64,000 nucleotides of DNA from Raphanus sativus (Eukaryota > Streptophyta > Magnoliopsida > Brassicales > Brassicaceae), in contig NC_079516.1 of assembly GCF_000801105.2 (NCBI RefSeq), positions 3,658,001 to 3,722,000 on the forward strand. The letters are read 5' to 3'. Position 1 is the first letter of the stretch. Every line of letters starts with the position of its first letter. Position numbers and translations under genes: made by a program. This document shows positions 36,993 through 47,614 of this stretch, in pieces. The notes beneath the pieces were generated by a model that was not told where the DNA came from, ran no database searches, and worked only from the letters and a program-made list of their open reading frames with translations.

Positions 36993-38267
36993 TTATATGT
37001 TATTTGGAAGATGTCCAAATTTAGCCCATATATTTTCAATCAAATCAGCTTTTAATCGATGATTGGTTGGTGTATCCTGAATCCTTCTTCGAGCATCAAT
37101 TGTATTGCGGAGTGTATCATCTAGACCGACGGAATATGCACCTTCTCCTTCTCCGTCAATAAATTCCGAAATGTTACGCAGACTGTATGAACCTCGTTCA
37201 TTTTCGACAATCATATTGTGGAGTATGATGCAAGCTTTCATTATATTTTTTATTTTTTCTTTTTCCCATAATTTAGATGGATTTTTAACAACGGCAAATC
37301 TAGCTTGCAGGACTCCAAAGGCACGCTCAACATCCTTTCGGACTGATTCTTGCCTTTTAGCAAATAGCTTATTTTTCTCACCTAGTGGAAGTCGGATAGA
37401 TTGAATAAAAGTCGCCCATTTTGGATAAATACCATCTGTGAGATAGTAAGCCAAGTGATACTCTCTTCCGTTGACGTTGAAGTTGACTTGCGGAGCTATT
37501 CCGTTAATAATTTCATCAAAAACAGGTGAGCGATCAAGAATATTAAGGTCGTTCATTGTACCTGGAGCTCCAAAAAACGCGTGCCATATCCAGAGGTCAT
37601 ATGAAGCTACCGCCTCCAATACAAGTGTTGGTTTTCCGGTTCCTCGTGAATACATTCCTTTCCAAGCGGAAGGACAATTCTTCCACTCCCAATGCATACA
37701 ATCGATGCTTCCAATCATCCCCGGAAAGCCACGTTCTTCTCCTTCAAAGAGTAGTCTTTGAAGATCCTCCGGTGTAGGGCGTCTTAGATATTGATCTCCA
37801 AACAAGTGGATTATTCCTGCAGCAAAACGGTGCAAACATTTTGCAGCAGTTGTTTCACCTAGTCGTACATACTCGTCAACTGTATCAGCCCCACCACCGT
37901 ATGCCAATTGACGAATTGCTGCAGTACATTTTTGGAGCGGAGTTAGACCAGATCGCCCGGTTGCATCTTGTGTTGGGCGAAAATATGGTACTTCGGTAGA
38001 GAGACGATTGACAATACGCATGAACAACGGTTTGTTCATTCGAAACCGTCGCCGAAATAAACGATGCCCGTATGTTGGAGTTTCACTAAAATAATCATTC
38101 CAGAGTTTGGTGGCGCCTTCTTCCCGGTTTCTCTCGATAAAAATTCGTTTCTTGCGCTCTTTAGGTTCTGGAAAAATATCACCGTCTTCTTCAGATAAAT
38201 CATCAAACATGGAATCTAATTGATCATTATCTTCTCTGTGGTAATGATAATGAGAAGAAGAAGCCAT
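36993..38267 (-). CDS. PIF/Harbinger transposase (DDE, HARBI1-like)
   Basis: A single-exon frame that is open from 38333; MASSSHYHYHREDNDQ at 38267 is the likely start. The protein is about 424 aa. After an acidic N-terminus it has the helix-rich region (RLFRRRFRMNKPLFMRIVNR, TPLQKCTAAIRQLAYG) and the DDE nuclease fold: first Asp in GMIGSIDCMHWEWKNCP, second in YYLTDGIYPKWATF, Glu in RKDVERAFGVLQARFAV, then ACIILHNMIVE. Full-length with no stop; it is probably able to make the catalytic protein, which needs the Myb-like partner to enter the nucleus and bind ends. A 16-bp poly(A) micro-insert lies downstream of Myb ORF1 and upstream of this gene (38591-38606). Confidence 0.92.
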   Translation of the reverse strand: MASSSHYHYHREDNDQLDSMFDDLSEEDGDIFPEPKERKKRIFIERNREEGATKLWNDYFSETPTYGHRLFRRRFRMNKPLFMRIVNRLSTEVPYFRPTQDATGRSGLTPLQKCTAAIRQLAYGGGADTVDEYVRLGETTAAKCLHRFAAGIIHLFGDQYLRRPTPEDLQRLLFEGEERGFPGMIGSIDCMHWEWKNCPSAWKGMYSRGTGKPTLVLEAVASYDLWIWHAFFGAPGTMNDLNILDRSPVFDEIINGIAPQVNFNVNGREYHLAYYLTDGIYPKWATFIQSIRLPLGEKNKLFAKRQESVRKDVERAFGVLQARFAVVKNPSKLWEKEKIKNIMKACIILHNMIVENERGSYSLRNISEFIDGEGEGAYSVGLDDTLRNTIDARRRIQDTPTNHRLKADLIENIWAKFGHLPNNI

Positions 38268-38590
38268 CGACAATTTTTGAAAGAGATAAAAATTATTAGA
38301 AATAGGAAAGGAGTGAGCAAGTGCATTTTGCAATTGAGAGAAGAAGGCTATTTAAAGAAGTGCATTTCTTCTCCCGTGATACTATAGTTGCAATTGATTT
38401 AATCTTGTGACTTTTTCATGTGATAAAGAAACAATTCACATGATATATGCTGACAAAATTTCATGTATTATTTGAAAGTACATCTTGTGATACATTTTAT
38501 GTTGTCTTGTGACCAATGTTGTCTTGTGACCAAGTACACCTTGTGACCAAGCAGTGTCACATAATTATTCACATCTTCTGACCAAGTAGT

Positions 38591-38606
38591 GTACGACAAA
38601 AAAAAA
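38591..38606 (+). mobile_element. Poly(A) micro-insertion with 11-bp TSD
   Basis: GTACGAC(A)9 lies between copies of gaccaagtagt (38580-38590, 38607-38617), inside the Harbinger element. It therefore post-dates that copy or was carried with it. Confidence 0.65.
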
Positions 38607-38806
38607 GACCAAGTAGTTCACATAAACATTTTTCATAAACATAAAACATTACTTAACCATAAACATTTTTCAACATCCGATTACATCAAACATTACATAA
38701 ACATAAAGCCACAAAGTTAAAACATCATTACAAGCCGATTACATCAAACATTAAAACATTACAAGCCACAAAGTAAAAACATCATGCCTAGAAAAACATA
38801 ACAACA

Positions 38807-39291
38807 TTAAGTCAACATAACCAGCATGCCTAGTAAAACTGCCACCAGAACCAGTAAAGCCACAAAGTACTCAAAAGTGAACCTTGATTTCTCCTTAGCT
38901 AAATCACCAACAACCTTCTCTAGGCTCAGGAGCTTCTGCTCAGTCTCATAGTCACTAAAAAGAGTAAGGTTTTCAACCTTTTCGGCCAGCTGATGCACGT
39001 GGAGATCTCTTGCTCTCATCTCTTCCATCACGGCCACATCCCATCATTTAAACACATGACAGTCCCCGTCGTCTACATTTGCGCAAGTGTAATATCTCCG
39101 CCCTGTATCACAGACGCATTAACACAAAACAATGAGACAACTCTCTGCAGAACACAAACACGTTCAACTCTGCTGGTATCAATATAACCTGGATCGTTCC
39201 TGCTGGTAGAGGTTGCAAGGTGTGGCTGACCTCCACAGTAGCAACTCTGCGGGAAGCCGAACTCCACCTCAGGTTGTGGTGGGTACACCAT
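38807..39291 (-). pseudogene. GRF zinc-finger protein with C-terminal TM helix, nonsense codon
   Basis: Exon 1 39291-39189 and exon 2 39102-38807 join as ..NDPG/RRYYTC... The product is a GRF-type zinc finger: QSCYCGGQPHLATSTSRNDP, then RRYYTCANVDDGDCHVFK, with the Cys-Cys-His-Cys ligands. A coiled coil (EEMRARDLHVHQLAEKVENL) and a C-terminal membrane helix (YFVALLVLVAVLLGMLVML) follow. TGA at 39046-39044 replaces the first Trp of the K-W-W-D end of the GRF motif, so translation stops about 20 residues after the splice join. This type of small protein is common in plants, often near transposons, with no established role. It lies between the two Harbinger genes on the same strand. Confidence 0.75.
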
Positions 39292-39548
39292 GGGTTCACG
39301 AGATAAGCTTAACTCAGCTTGGTCACGTCTAATGAGATAATTATGGCATAAGAACAGACATTAATAACACTTAATTTTAAACTTTAAAGATAACATATTT
39401 CATTGATTGAAAGATAACGAGTACACAGACAGAACAGAAAATAAAAAGCATACAAAGCATACTTAAGATACTACAAAGCAGAGCATTGATAAGATAATAC
39501 AAAGGACAGCATAGTTAAAGCAACACATTAGATCTTGAACTCTTGTTT

Positions 39549-40448
39549 TCAGAAATACTTGGCAAGAAGCTTATTCTTCACCACTTCCTCCGCCTCACTT
39601 AATGGTTCTTTCTTGGCACAGAGAGTGTCCAGTATAGCCAGCTTGGACAGTGTCTCCTTCTTCTCCAAATCCTCCTTTCTCATTGCCCAAATACTCGCAT
39701 ACTCAGCCACGGATTTCCCTTTCCCACCATTCCTTCTTGCCTTAGCAGCCTTGATACCTTCAGGCCGGGTCTCAGCTTCTGCAACATTGGTTTCTGGAGC
39801 ATTGGTGTCTGGAGCATTGGTGCTTGAAGTTTCTGCAACATTTTTCCTCTTTGAACCGCCAGTAGCTCTAGGAGGGTTAAGGCAACGCCACTTCTGTTCA
39901 TGCCTAAGCACACACCAAGCATGCTCAAGTGTAAACTTGTGGTCATGATCAGAGTAGAAGATGTCATGAGCCTTCTTGAGAACATCACAGTCATTCTCAC
40001 CACTTGCGTGTTGTCTCTCTGCTGCAGAATACGCCGCACAGAATTTGTTGACGTGCTCATTGATTCTGCCCCATCTCTTCCTGCATTGTTGAGGCTCTCT
40101 CTTTCCACCTTCCTCTACTCCATGAGGACTTGCTGCGTAATAGTCGACAACCCTCTGCCAAAACGTCCCCGACTTCTGGTCGTTTCCAATTATCGGATCC
40201 TTGGAAGTGTTAAGCCACGCACTTATAAGGACAGCGTCATCAGCTGGTGTCCATTTGCGACGAACAGCACGGTCCACTGGTGTCTCTTGAGATTGTTGTG
40301 AGCTAAACGCCGGGATTTCTGATTCTCCAAAGTTAACACTCGAATGAAAACTTTCAAAAGGAAAGTTTTCATGGAACACACTACCTTGTTGACTGTGAAG
40401 CAGTCCTACGTAACTAGAGGACTGAGATTGAGGATACTTTGGATCCAT
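39549..40448 (-). CDS. Harbinger ORF1: Myb/SANT-like DNA-binding protein
   Basis: Single exon, about 299 aa; the MDPKYPQSQSSS start at 40448 is preferred over the longer open frame to 40541 because a TATA-like tatattta lies just upstream at 40502-40509. The trihelix/Myb-like domain reads RRKWTPADDAVLISAWLNTS, GTFWQRVVDYYAAS, CRKRWGRINEHVNKFCAAY. The C-terminal NAM-associated-type region has ESKE-like helices (EYASIWAMRKEDLEKKETLS) and ends NKLLAKYF. An in-frame minisatellite gives STNAPDTNAPETNVAEAETR. In PIF/Harbinger systems this protein binds sub-terminal DNA and brings the transposase into the nucleus. Frame intact. Confidence 0.88.
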   Translation of the reverse strand: MDPKYPQSQSSSYVGLLHSQQGSVFHENFPFESFHSSVNFGESEIPAFSSQQSQETPVDRAVRRKWTPADDAVLISAWLNTSKDPIIGNDQKSGTFWQRVVDYYAASPHGVEEGGKREPQQCRKRWGRINEHVNKFCAAYSAAERQHASGENDCDVLKKAHDIFYSDHDHKFTLEHAWCVLRHEQKWRCLNPPRATGGSKRKNVAETSSTNAPDTNAPETNVAEAETRPEGIKAAKARRNGGKGKSVAEYASIWAMRKEDLEKKETLSKLAILDTLCAKKEPLSEAEEVVKNKLLAKYF

Positions 40449-41099
40449 ATGAGTATGGAAGAAGGAAGAGAGTGAGATGATAGAATAGAGTAGTGGGTGT
40501 GTATATTTATGGGGGATGAGATGGGGTTTAATTATAAGCAATTGAAGAGTAATAACTAACCCACATAATGACTAACCATCAACAAGAAATGTCTAATCTA
40601 AAGTTATTATTACACACCTAAAAAGCCTAACCAATTACAATGTAACTATAACGAGTAGATATAAGCAATTACGATTGAAATATAACCCTAACGAATGTAA
40701 CTATAAGAAGCAACTAGACTAAACCTAACCAATGTAACTATAACGAGTAAAGAGTTATCACAAACAAACCATTATTCTCCTTCACAGTCATATCTATACT
40801 CGGCTACATGAACAATATATCTATCAGTCAAGAGTTATCCCAAAGAAACCATTAAACATAGACATACATCAACAAACAAACCGTATATAATTTTCTCAAC
40901 TTCCAATCTATATCAACAAATATATGGCTAATCTATGTTTCAACGTTTTAATGCATATTTATATCTAATATCAACAATGTGATTCAATCATATACGCAGT
41001 TTCAGAACAGAGAATATTATTTTCAAAACAAAATCAGTCATTCAATGAAATCTTAACAGAGTGTTTCACATACCTTGTTGATATAGCCGACTATAGAGA

Positions 41100-41468
41100 A
41101 CCGCCGCAGAACCGGAGTGAACCGCCGGAGAAACCGAATCGAACCGTCGCAGAACCCGAACAAAACCACCGAAGAACCCGAACCAAACCGCCGCAGAAGC
41201 CGAACCGACCCCCCGCTGAACCCGAACGCAACCGCCACTGAAGCCGAACGCAACCGCCGCTGATCGAAGCCAACCGCCGCTGAAGTGAGAGAGAACCGCC
41301 GCTGATCGAAGAGAGAACCGCCGTAGATCGAGATGGGTTCCAATCGAAGAGAGAACCGCCGCAGATCGAAGAGAGGACCGCCGTAGATCGAGATGGGTTC
41401 CAATCGAAGAGAGAACCGCCGCAGATCGAAGAGAGAACCGCCGTAGATCGAGATGGGTTCCAATCGAA
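41100..41468. repeat. Minisatellite upstream of Harbinger ORF1
   Basis: 41289-41468 is three exact-length 60-bp units (41289, 41349, 41409), each containing gatcgagatgggttccaatc and gagagaaccgccg. 41100-41288 is built from shorter 15-18 bp 'gaaccgccgcNgaa' units. Because 60 is a multiple of three, all minus-strand frames stay open, producing long false ORFs (41053-41709). Confidence 0.88.
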
Positions 41469-42045
41469 GAGATCGAGATACACCAAGACGAAACGGAGAT
41501 GGAAGAGATAAGAAACGGAGAACCCCGATAAACGGAGAGAATAAACGGAGAACGATGAGAATCAAGATCGAAGAAACGGAGAAGACGATGGTAGCTTCTC
41601 GATTTCGTTTTCGAAAAGTGAGAAGAACAGACCGACAAAACACTTCAATCTCTTCTCGACTTCGGTTTCTTCTCCCAATCCCGTGCTCACACGTGCCCTT
41701 AAGGGCCACGAAAATCAGACCTTAATTTAGGCCCGTTTGGCCTGCCCTTACTCATTTCTGATTTATTTTAAACCCAAAATTTATTAAGGGCTGGCCCTAA
41801 GGCCACTGATAATGATGGTCTAATACACATTAGTACAATACATGCTGGATCCAACAACACTTGTAATAAATAAGAAGCAAACAATTAATCACTTGTGTTG
41901 GTAGGAAAGGTTAACAAATAAAGTGGAAGTAGTGAAGGAAACCCACGAGTAGTAGTAACATGTAACATTTATTTATGATAAATCATCAAACCAAATCAAA
42001 CACTTCAGTCTTATACATTAACCAAGATCTCAATGTTACTGTGTG

Positions 42046-43978
42046 TTAGAGAGGTTGACCACTAATCCACCTCTTGAACATGATTGAATTTTCCTCTGGT
42101 TTATACTCTAACGTGTGCCCACCTCCCTATCAAACCAAACCCACAAAACCAAATCAAGAAAAAAAAACTCTGCATGTTATGTTAATAAAGAATGGGTAGC
42201 AAAGAGGTAGTAACCTTCACAGTAGCAAAGGTCATCTTATTAGCATAAGTTGTGGTGTATCCAGCGACTTTATCAAGTATCATCCACGGCCTCCATTTCT
42301 CAGTAACGGAATAGTTGAGAGACTTTATCCATGCTCGAGTTGAAACGAACGGGGTTGTCATATCGTGATCGCCGCTAATGCCAGAAGATGGTTTAGAAAC
42401 AATAATATTAATGAAGCACAGGCTTATTAAAAGAAGTTGTGTACCTGATGATGAGAGATCTATAGCCTGCAATGCTGTTACTAAGATGGTGGGGTATGCT
42501 GCTTTTAATGTCTTGATTGCACTGCACTTTATAAAACTACATCGTTCCCATTTCTCTGTAGTCCCCTGCAATCCAAATATCATCTTAAGAGTTCGATCAT
42601 CAGATTGTGGTACCAATGATGTATGATGGTATTAACTCTGTCACATACCTTCAGCACTCCAAGTGCTCTACGTACGCTCTCGTTATTAGCCCAATATTCT
42701 GATAATAGATACCTATACGTCTGCAACACGCAAGCTTGTTAATATTTTCTTCTCTAGTGGTTTGCAGTTGATTTAAAGTTACTTACATAGCAATCAGGAG
42801 ATGTAGTGTCACAATTTGTATCTAGGACAAGCTCTTCATATATTCTAGAAACACTCTGTAAGATAAAACCACAAATTCAAAGTTAGTTAGTGAACTTGTT
42901 TACCTTATTTAGCAATCCATAAAACTTCATTCAGAATGTGCATACCTGCTTAAACTCGTCAATTAGTTTCAAGCATTCTGTGTTAAGAGGATCTACATTT
43001 ACATACTTTTCTCCACAACTTATCTTCATCGACTACAAAGTAAGATTTGGTTCGTTAATTACTTTATGGGATCCCCTTACTTTACTGTGGCAAAAAAAAA
43101 GAGATTGTTATTGGTAACCTCATGGAGTTCATCAGAGATGAGTGCCATTCCATGAGCAAATGGAACGCGAGTGTTATTGTCAAGATCGAAGTCTGTTACC
43201 GGGTTTCCGAGCACATAGCCCTGTTGTTGTTGGAGGAGAAAAACAAAAACAAAAACAAAAACTCTAAATCCTTAGCGCTTAACTGATCCTGTATCACTTG
43301 GTATATCAGCATGTGGGTTTCTTGAGTAAGAGTAACCAGCTCCAACAGGCTGATCCAAATATATTATATTCGCCACCTAAAAATAAGAAATTATCTTAAA
43401 ACTTGAAGATATGAAGATCATGGATAAAAAATACAAAGTTATTGTTGTTACCTTAGTCCATGAATATGTAGTAGAGACCAAAGATGGGACACTTCCGTTG
43501 TATGTCTCCACCTTAAAAGCAAGAGGTCCTGATTTTTATTTTTTTTTTGGGTTCAATTAAAACAAGTCATTGACTTATTCTGTGGAGACAAAAGAAGAAG
43601 GAAGACTTGAGACTTTTACCACTCTCATAAACAAGTCCAGAGAAAGAAGAGCAGCCAGGTCCTCCAGTTAACCAGACAAGAAGAGGGTCTGTTTTTGGAT
43701 CGTTCTCGGATTTAATGAAGTAATAAAACAACTGATCTTCCTCTGCTTCACCAACACCGATGTACCTGAATCCATTCAACTCCAAACTCTAGAGTCATAC
43801 AGTCTATAAGACTAATATGAAGAATAAGATGAAGAGGGACAGACCCGGTTTCAAGTTCGAAGGGAAGAGGGCCTTCAAAACCAGGAAGATATCTGATGAC
43901 TGAACCTGCATCAGCATGATGCTGAATCAACACAAATAGAAGTTGCAGGAGCAGTGACTTTAGTATCCATGAACCCAT
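42046..43978 (-). pseudogene. Serine carboxypeptidase-like gene (clade IA) lacking the catalytic-Ser exon
   Basis: The start [19 protein letters not shown] at 43978 gives a signal peptide. Exons 43978-43845 ([13 protein letters not shown]), 43765-43620 ([19 protein letters not shown]), 43528-43452, 43376-about 43270 ([20 protein letters not shown]) and 43220-43119 ([20 protein letters not shown]) follow. Several more lead to [11 protein letters not shown] (catalytic Asp), GGGHT (catalytic His) and ..WISGQPL, TAA at 42046. The piece normally between ..DTGS and GYVLGNP, about 55 aa with the nucleophile motif G-D/N-S-Y-S-G, is absent. Only ~60 bp separate these exons, and the upstream exon reaches TAA. 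Family members are acyltransferases or peptidases that need this Ser. Place beside TGA6 fits the SCPL14-17 cluster (At3g12203-12240). Confidence 0.85.
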
Positions 43979-44229
43979 TCCTTTTCTTGAATATGTTGAG
44001 TGTTAGACAAACATCTATATTTATACTTAAAAACAGAGCCGTTGACTCAAAAAAATATGTGGAAGCTTTTCAGTTCGGTCATGTCTCTAAACCGATTATG
44101 GCTCCGGTTTAATCTTTCTTTTCTCTATAAATAAAGACCATATCTTTTTAATATATTTTTGAAGAAAAGTTAGCAGGTCACTGGGTGCATTATTTATACA
44201 AATACTATAAGAAAACAACTACTTACGTA

Positions 44230-44500
44230 GGCATGACTTGTTGTTAACGAAGTAGAAGAACAGAGTTGATCTTACTCTAGCCTCACCAACACCTACGTAC
44301 CTTAATGAATAAACTCCAAAACTAAGAACAAAGAGCTATACATTGCAAAGATAATGAATAAGATGAAGAGAGGAAGAGGACCCGGTTTTAAGCTCAAAAT
44401 GAAGAGGGCCTTCAAAAGTCAAAACCAGGAAGAACCTGAATCAGCATTGCTAAATCAAACACTAACAGAAGCTGAAACTTGAGAATCCAAGAATCCATTT
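44230..44500 (-). pseudogene. Second SCPL gene fragment (exons 1-2)
   Basis: On the minus strand, ATGGATTCTTGGATTCTCAA near 44500 restarts an SCPL signal peptide (MDSWILKFQLLLV). A broken PGF..GPLHFELKTG follows, then after an intron YVGVGEA..LFFYFVNNKS. Later exons are missing and the frame is interrupted. It is a tandem-duplicate relic of the adjacent SCPL cluster. Confidence 0.75.
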
Positions 44501-45627
44501 TCTTATGTTTTTTTTTAAAGTGTTACAATTACAAAACAGAGGCGTTTAGAGAAAAAAAACAGAGGCGTTGACAAAAAAAAGATGGTATCTTATTCAGTTA
44601 GGTATCGGTTTAACAATATAAACCGATCGAAACAAAAAAATCGAACCGAGTTGGTAAGGGGGTTTGCACATGGGCACGTGATGATGCACGTAGGAGCGAC
44701 AAAGTCGCGTGTAAAGTGCTCTGCAGTTTTGCACATGGGAGCAAGCAATCCGATTAAAGGTCAAAATTAATCTTATCAGCTATTTTGGGTGGTTTTGTAA
44801 TTTAAAAACATAGAGTTCTTTTGAGGCTAATAAAAATAGTATAGGGTTTAGTTTTGCAATTTTACTTTAAATTTGATCGATGTTCATTTGACGATGGTTG
44901 GTGTTAGTAGAGAGACAAAAACGACGTCTCGGAGATTGAAATTACAGATCGTGCCTCTCTCTCTCTCTGGTCTCTTCCTTCAAATCCGATTTCAGACAAC
45001 CTTTTACTCGGACAGAAGATTTCTACTTTTCAGGTCAGGTTCTTCCCAAACTCAAACTCTTTAGCTCACGTTTTTGAGTTTCCTCGTTTCCTTGCTTTGC
45101 AGCTTACTTTTTTTATCACTTCTGTTTCTGCCTTTGGAAATTAAGTTGACTTTCTGAAAAGGCTACAAAAAAAGTTTCAAGCTTTTGTTTGAATTTAATA
45201 TGATTTTAAATTCCATGCCTCTTTTGAATTATGTTAAAAAAGAATAGGTTTTGAATTCTTGGTGGTTAGTTATTGATTTGAATGATGAACTGCTTCTCTA
45301 TTGCTTAGTTTTCGCTTTTGTATTAGATTCAAAATCCTAGTTGATGCTAAAGTACAGGAATCGCCGAATCTATTTCCTAATTAAGAGGCTCAAGTAGTTA
45401 AGCTACTGCAGTGTGAGTTAAACCGGTTTTACTTAACCAATATATCGATCTCTTGTTCGTCTACTTCCAATTCCAAGCTTAGGAATTTTTTTACCGTTGC
45501 AGTTATATAAGTTCCACTGAGGTTAACTTCTAATCTGCTGGCTAAGAGTAGTGCTTGCCTGCCTGCACAAGTGGACAGTAACCGAGGCTTCAAGTATTAG
45601 TTCAAAGTACAGATGTCTCAACTGATG
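44501..45627 (+). other. TGA6 promoter and intron-containing 5' leader
   Basis: A micro-insertion (TAGAG plus A-run, 44547-44555) lies between copies of aaaacagaggcgtt (44533-44546, 44556-44569). From about 44940 a CT-rich leader leads to the TGA6 start at 45628; splice-like sites suggest at least one 5' UTR intron. The phrase gatgtctcaactgatg occurs twice around the start codon. Confidence 0.5.
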
Positions 45628-47614
45628 ATGGCTGATACCAGTTCAAGGACTGATGTCTCAACTGATGGCGACACAGATCCTAGAGATCTGGGGGTTAGCT
45701 CGTAATCTGGCTCTCAAATCATTTTTATTATTTTCTTTATAAAATGTCTGACTCGTGGGAGGCTTGAACCGGGGTTCCCTTGGGGAGATTCCACCGGTAG
45801 AGCCAAATCCACAGGGCTAAATTCCTGATGTTACTTACATGCATTGCAGTCTGATAGAGGGCAAATGATGCTTGCTGCTGCTTCTGATTCCAGTGGATCA
45901 AAGGATAAGTTGGATCAGAAGGTGATATATATTCAATCTCTAGGAATCAACAAGTATCTGTCTATATTGTGCATATACATAAATAACCTTGTTTTCTTTT
46001 CTTTTCTTTTCTTTTCTTTTGATCCATAGACTCTTCGTAGGCTTGCTCAAAATCGAGAGGCAGCAAGGAAAAGCAGACTGAGGAAGAAGGTTTCTTTTGC
46101 ATCTGTTTTTGAATTTTTCTTATATATTACTACTACTGCTTCCTTGTAACATCATCTCTAGAAGAATACCTATCTGCCATTACTTGAGCTTGTTTTCGTT
46201 TCTTCTATAGGCATATGTTCAGCAGCTGGAGAACAGTCGATTGAAGCTGACTCAACTTGAGCAGGAGCTGCAAAGAGCAAGGCAACAGGTTTTGACTCTG
46301 CTCTCTTTATTTGGTCTGATTCTGATAAGTAAAATTTTAATGGAGGAATATAGAAAGAGACTTCACTTCAGCCAATGCCTAATGCCCACTTCAGCCGGTT
46401 GACTAGTTAGTAGAGTCTTGGATTATTAGCCTGAAGTAGAGGAGGAAAAATAGACTTATGGATCATCGTTGATAGTTTTGGTTGTTCTGGTTCTTATAAG
46501 ATTCTGTGCCATGTCTGTATATGTGTAACTTAGGGGGTTTTCATCTCAAGCTCAGGAGACCAAGCCCATTCCACTGGTGGAAATGGTAATCTTCTTTTCT
46601 TCCTCGTTAGTTTTAATATTTGATCTTTTGGTAATTTATAGGAAAGATAATTGCATATACTCCATTCTTGAGTTGGCTTGATTTGATTTATGAATTGGTG
46701 ATTGCGTAAGTCATTTAATGGCAAAATGGTTAGGCTTATTTAGATTTAACGGTTTCAATTTCAAGAGTCAGTGACTTTCCATATGGTTAGTGCTGGTGTA
46801 AGCTTAGGTATGTGCAAGGTGTAAGCATCATGTTTTTTTTCTTGATCTTGTACACTTGTCTTTTTGCAGGGGCTTTGGCATTTGACGCAGAACATTCACG
46901 ATGGCTTGAAGAAAAGAACAGGCAAATGAACGAGCTGAGATCTGCTCTGAATGCTCACGCAGGTGATACTGAGCTCCGGATAATCGTGGACGGAGTGATG
47001 ACTCACTACGAGGAGCTATTCAGGATCAAGAGCAATGCAGCTAAGAACGATGTCTTCCACTTACTATCCGGAATGTGGAAAACACCGGCTGAGAGATGTT
47101 TCTTGTGGCTTGGAGGGTTCCGTTCATCCGAACTTCTCAAGGTTTGAGCTCTGCTCTTTACAAAGTTCATAAAGAATGCAATAAAACAAATCTAATAATG
47201 GGTTCAAAACTTTTCTGGCAGCTTCTTGCGAATCAGCTGGAGCCAATGACAGAACGACAGGTGATGGGCTTAAACAGCTTGCAGCAGACGTCTCAGCAGG
47301 CTGAAGATGCGTTGTCTCAAGGGATGGAGAGTTTACAGCAGTCATTAGCCGATACTTTATCTAGTGGAACTCTTGGCTCCAGTTCTTCTGACAATGTCGC
47401 TAGCTACATGGGTCAGATGGCCATGGCAATGGGGCAGTTAGGTACGCTCGAAGGATTCATCCGACAGGCTGATAACTTGAGGCTGCAAACACTGCAACAG
47501 ATGATCAGAGTGTTAACAACGCGTCAGTCAGCTCGTGCTCTTCTTGCCATACATGATTATACGTCTCGACTACGTGCGCTTAGTTCCTTGTGGCTTGCCC
47601 GGCCAAGAGAGTGA
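45628..47614 (+). CDS. TGA6: bZIP transcription factor TGA6 (NPR1-interacting)
   Basis: Seven exons: 45628-45693, 45850-45921, 46030-46089, 46211-46288, 46534-46585, 46870-47141 and 47222-47614. They total 993 nt, 330 aa, the length I recall for Arabidopsis TGA6. The start MADTSSRTDVSTDGDTD is TGA6-type. The basic region RRLAQNREAARKSRLRKKAY is followed by the leucine zipper (VQQLENSRLKLTQLEQELQ). The DOG1-type domain has EHSRWLEEKNRQMNELRSAL, NDVFHLLSGMWKTPAERCFL and LANQLEPMTERQVMGLNSLQ. Group D bZIPs bind TGACG (as-1) elements and act with NPR1/NPR3/NPR4 in salicylate-dependent defence. Intron 2 ends in a (TTTTC)n tract. It converges on the LYR gene. At3g12250 position; intact. Confidence 0.95.

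Larger units (their letters stand above)
36756..41820 (-). mobile_element. PIF/Harbinger transposon (ends approximate)
   Basis: It contains all Harbinger coding parts on the minus strand: a Myb/SANT ORF1 (40448-39549), a GRF zinc-finger gene (39291-38807) and a DDE transposase ORF2 (38267-36993). Candidate ends are gaccgccaataatctc at 36756 and tgataatgatggtc ending at 41820. As inverted sequences these agree at about 12 of 15 positions. taa follows the right end, but the expected TAA/TTA is not directly beside the left one, so boundaries are tentative. 40550-41090 and 38340-38800 are AT-rich non-coding spacers. Confidence 0.7.

Noticed and set aside
41053..41709. Three long overlapping minus-strand open frames with repeated SIYGG / LRRF-type residues
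   Set aside because: All three frames are open because a 60-bp repeat (a multiple of three) lacks stops; low-complexity artefact, not a protein.
36740..41830. Exact Harbinger TSD
   Set aside because: TAA is present right of the candidate right end but not at the matching position left; end calls left approximate.
47096..47221. Alternative start of the TGA6 C-terminal part within exon 6
   Set aside because: That frame reads through a clear intron (47142-47221); the spliced seven-exon model gives the exact family length.
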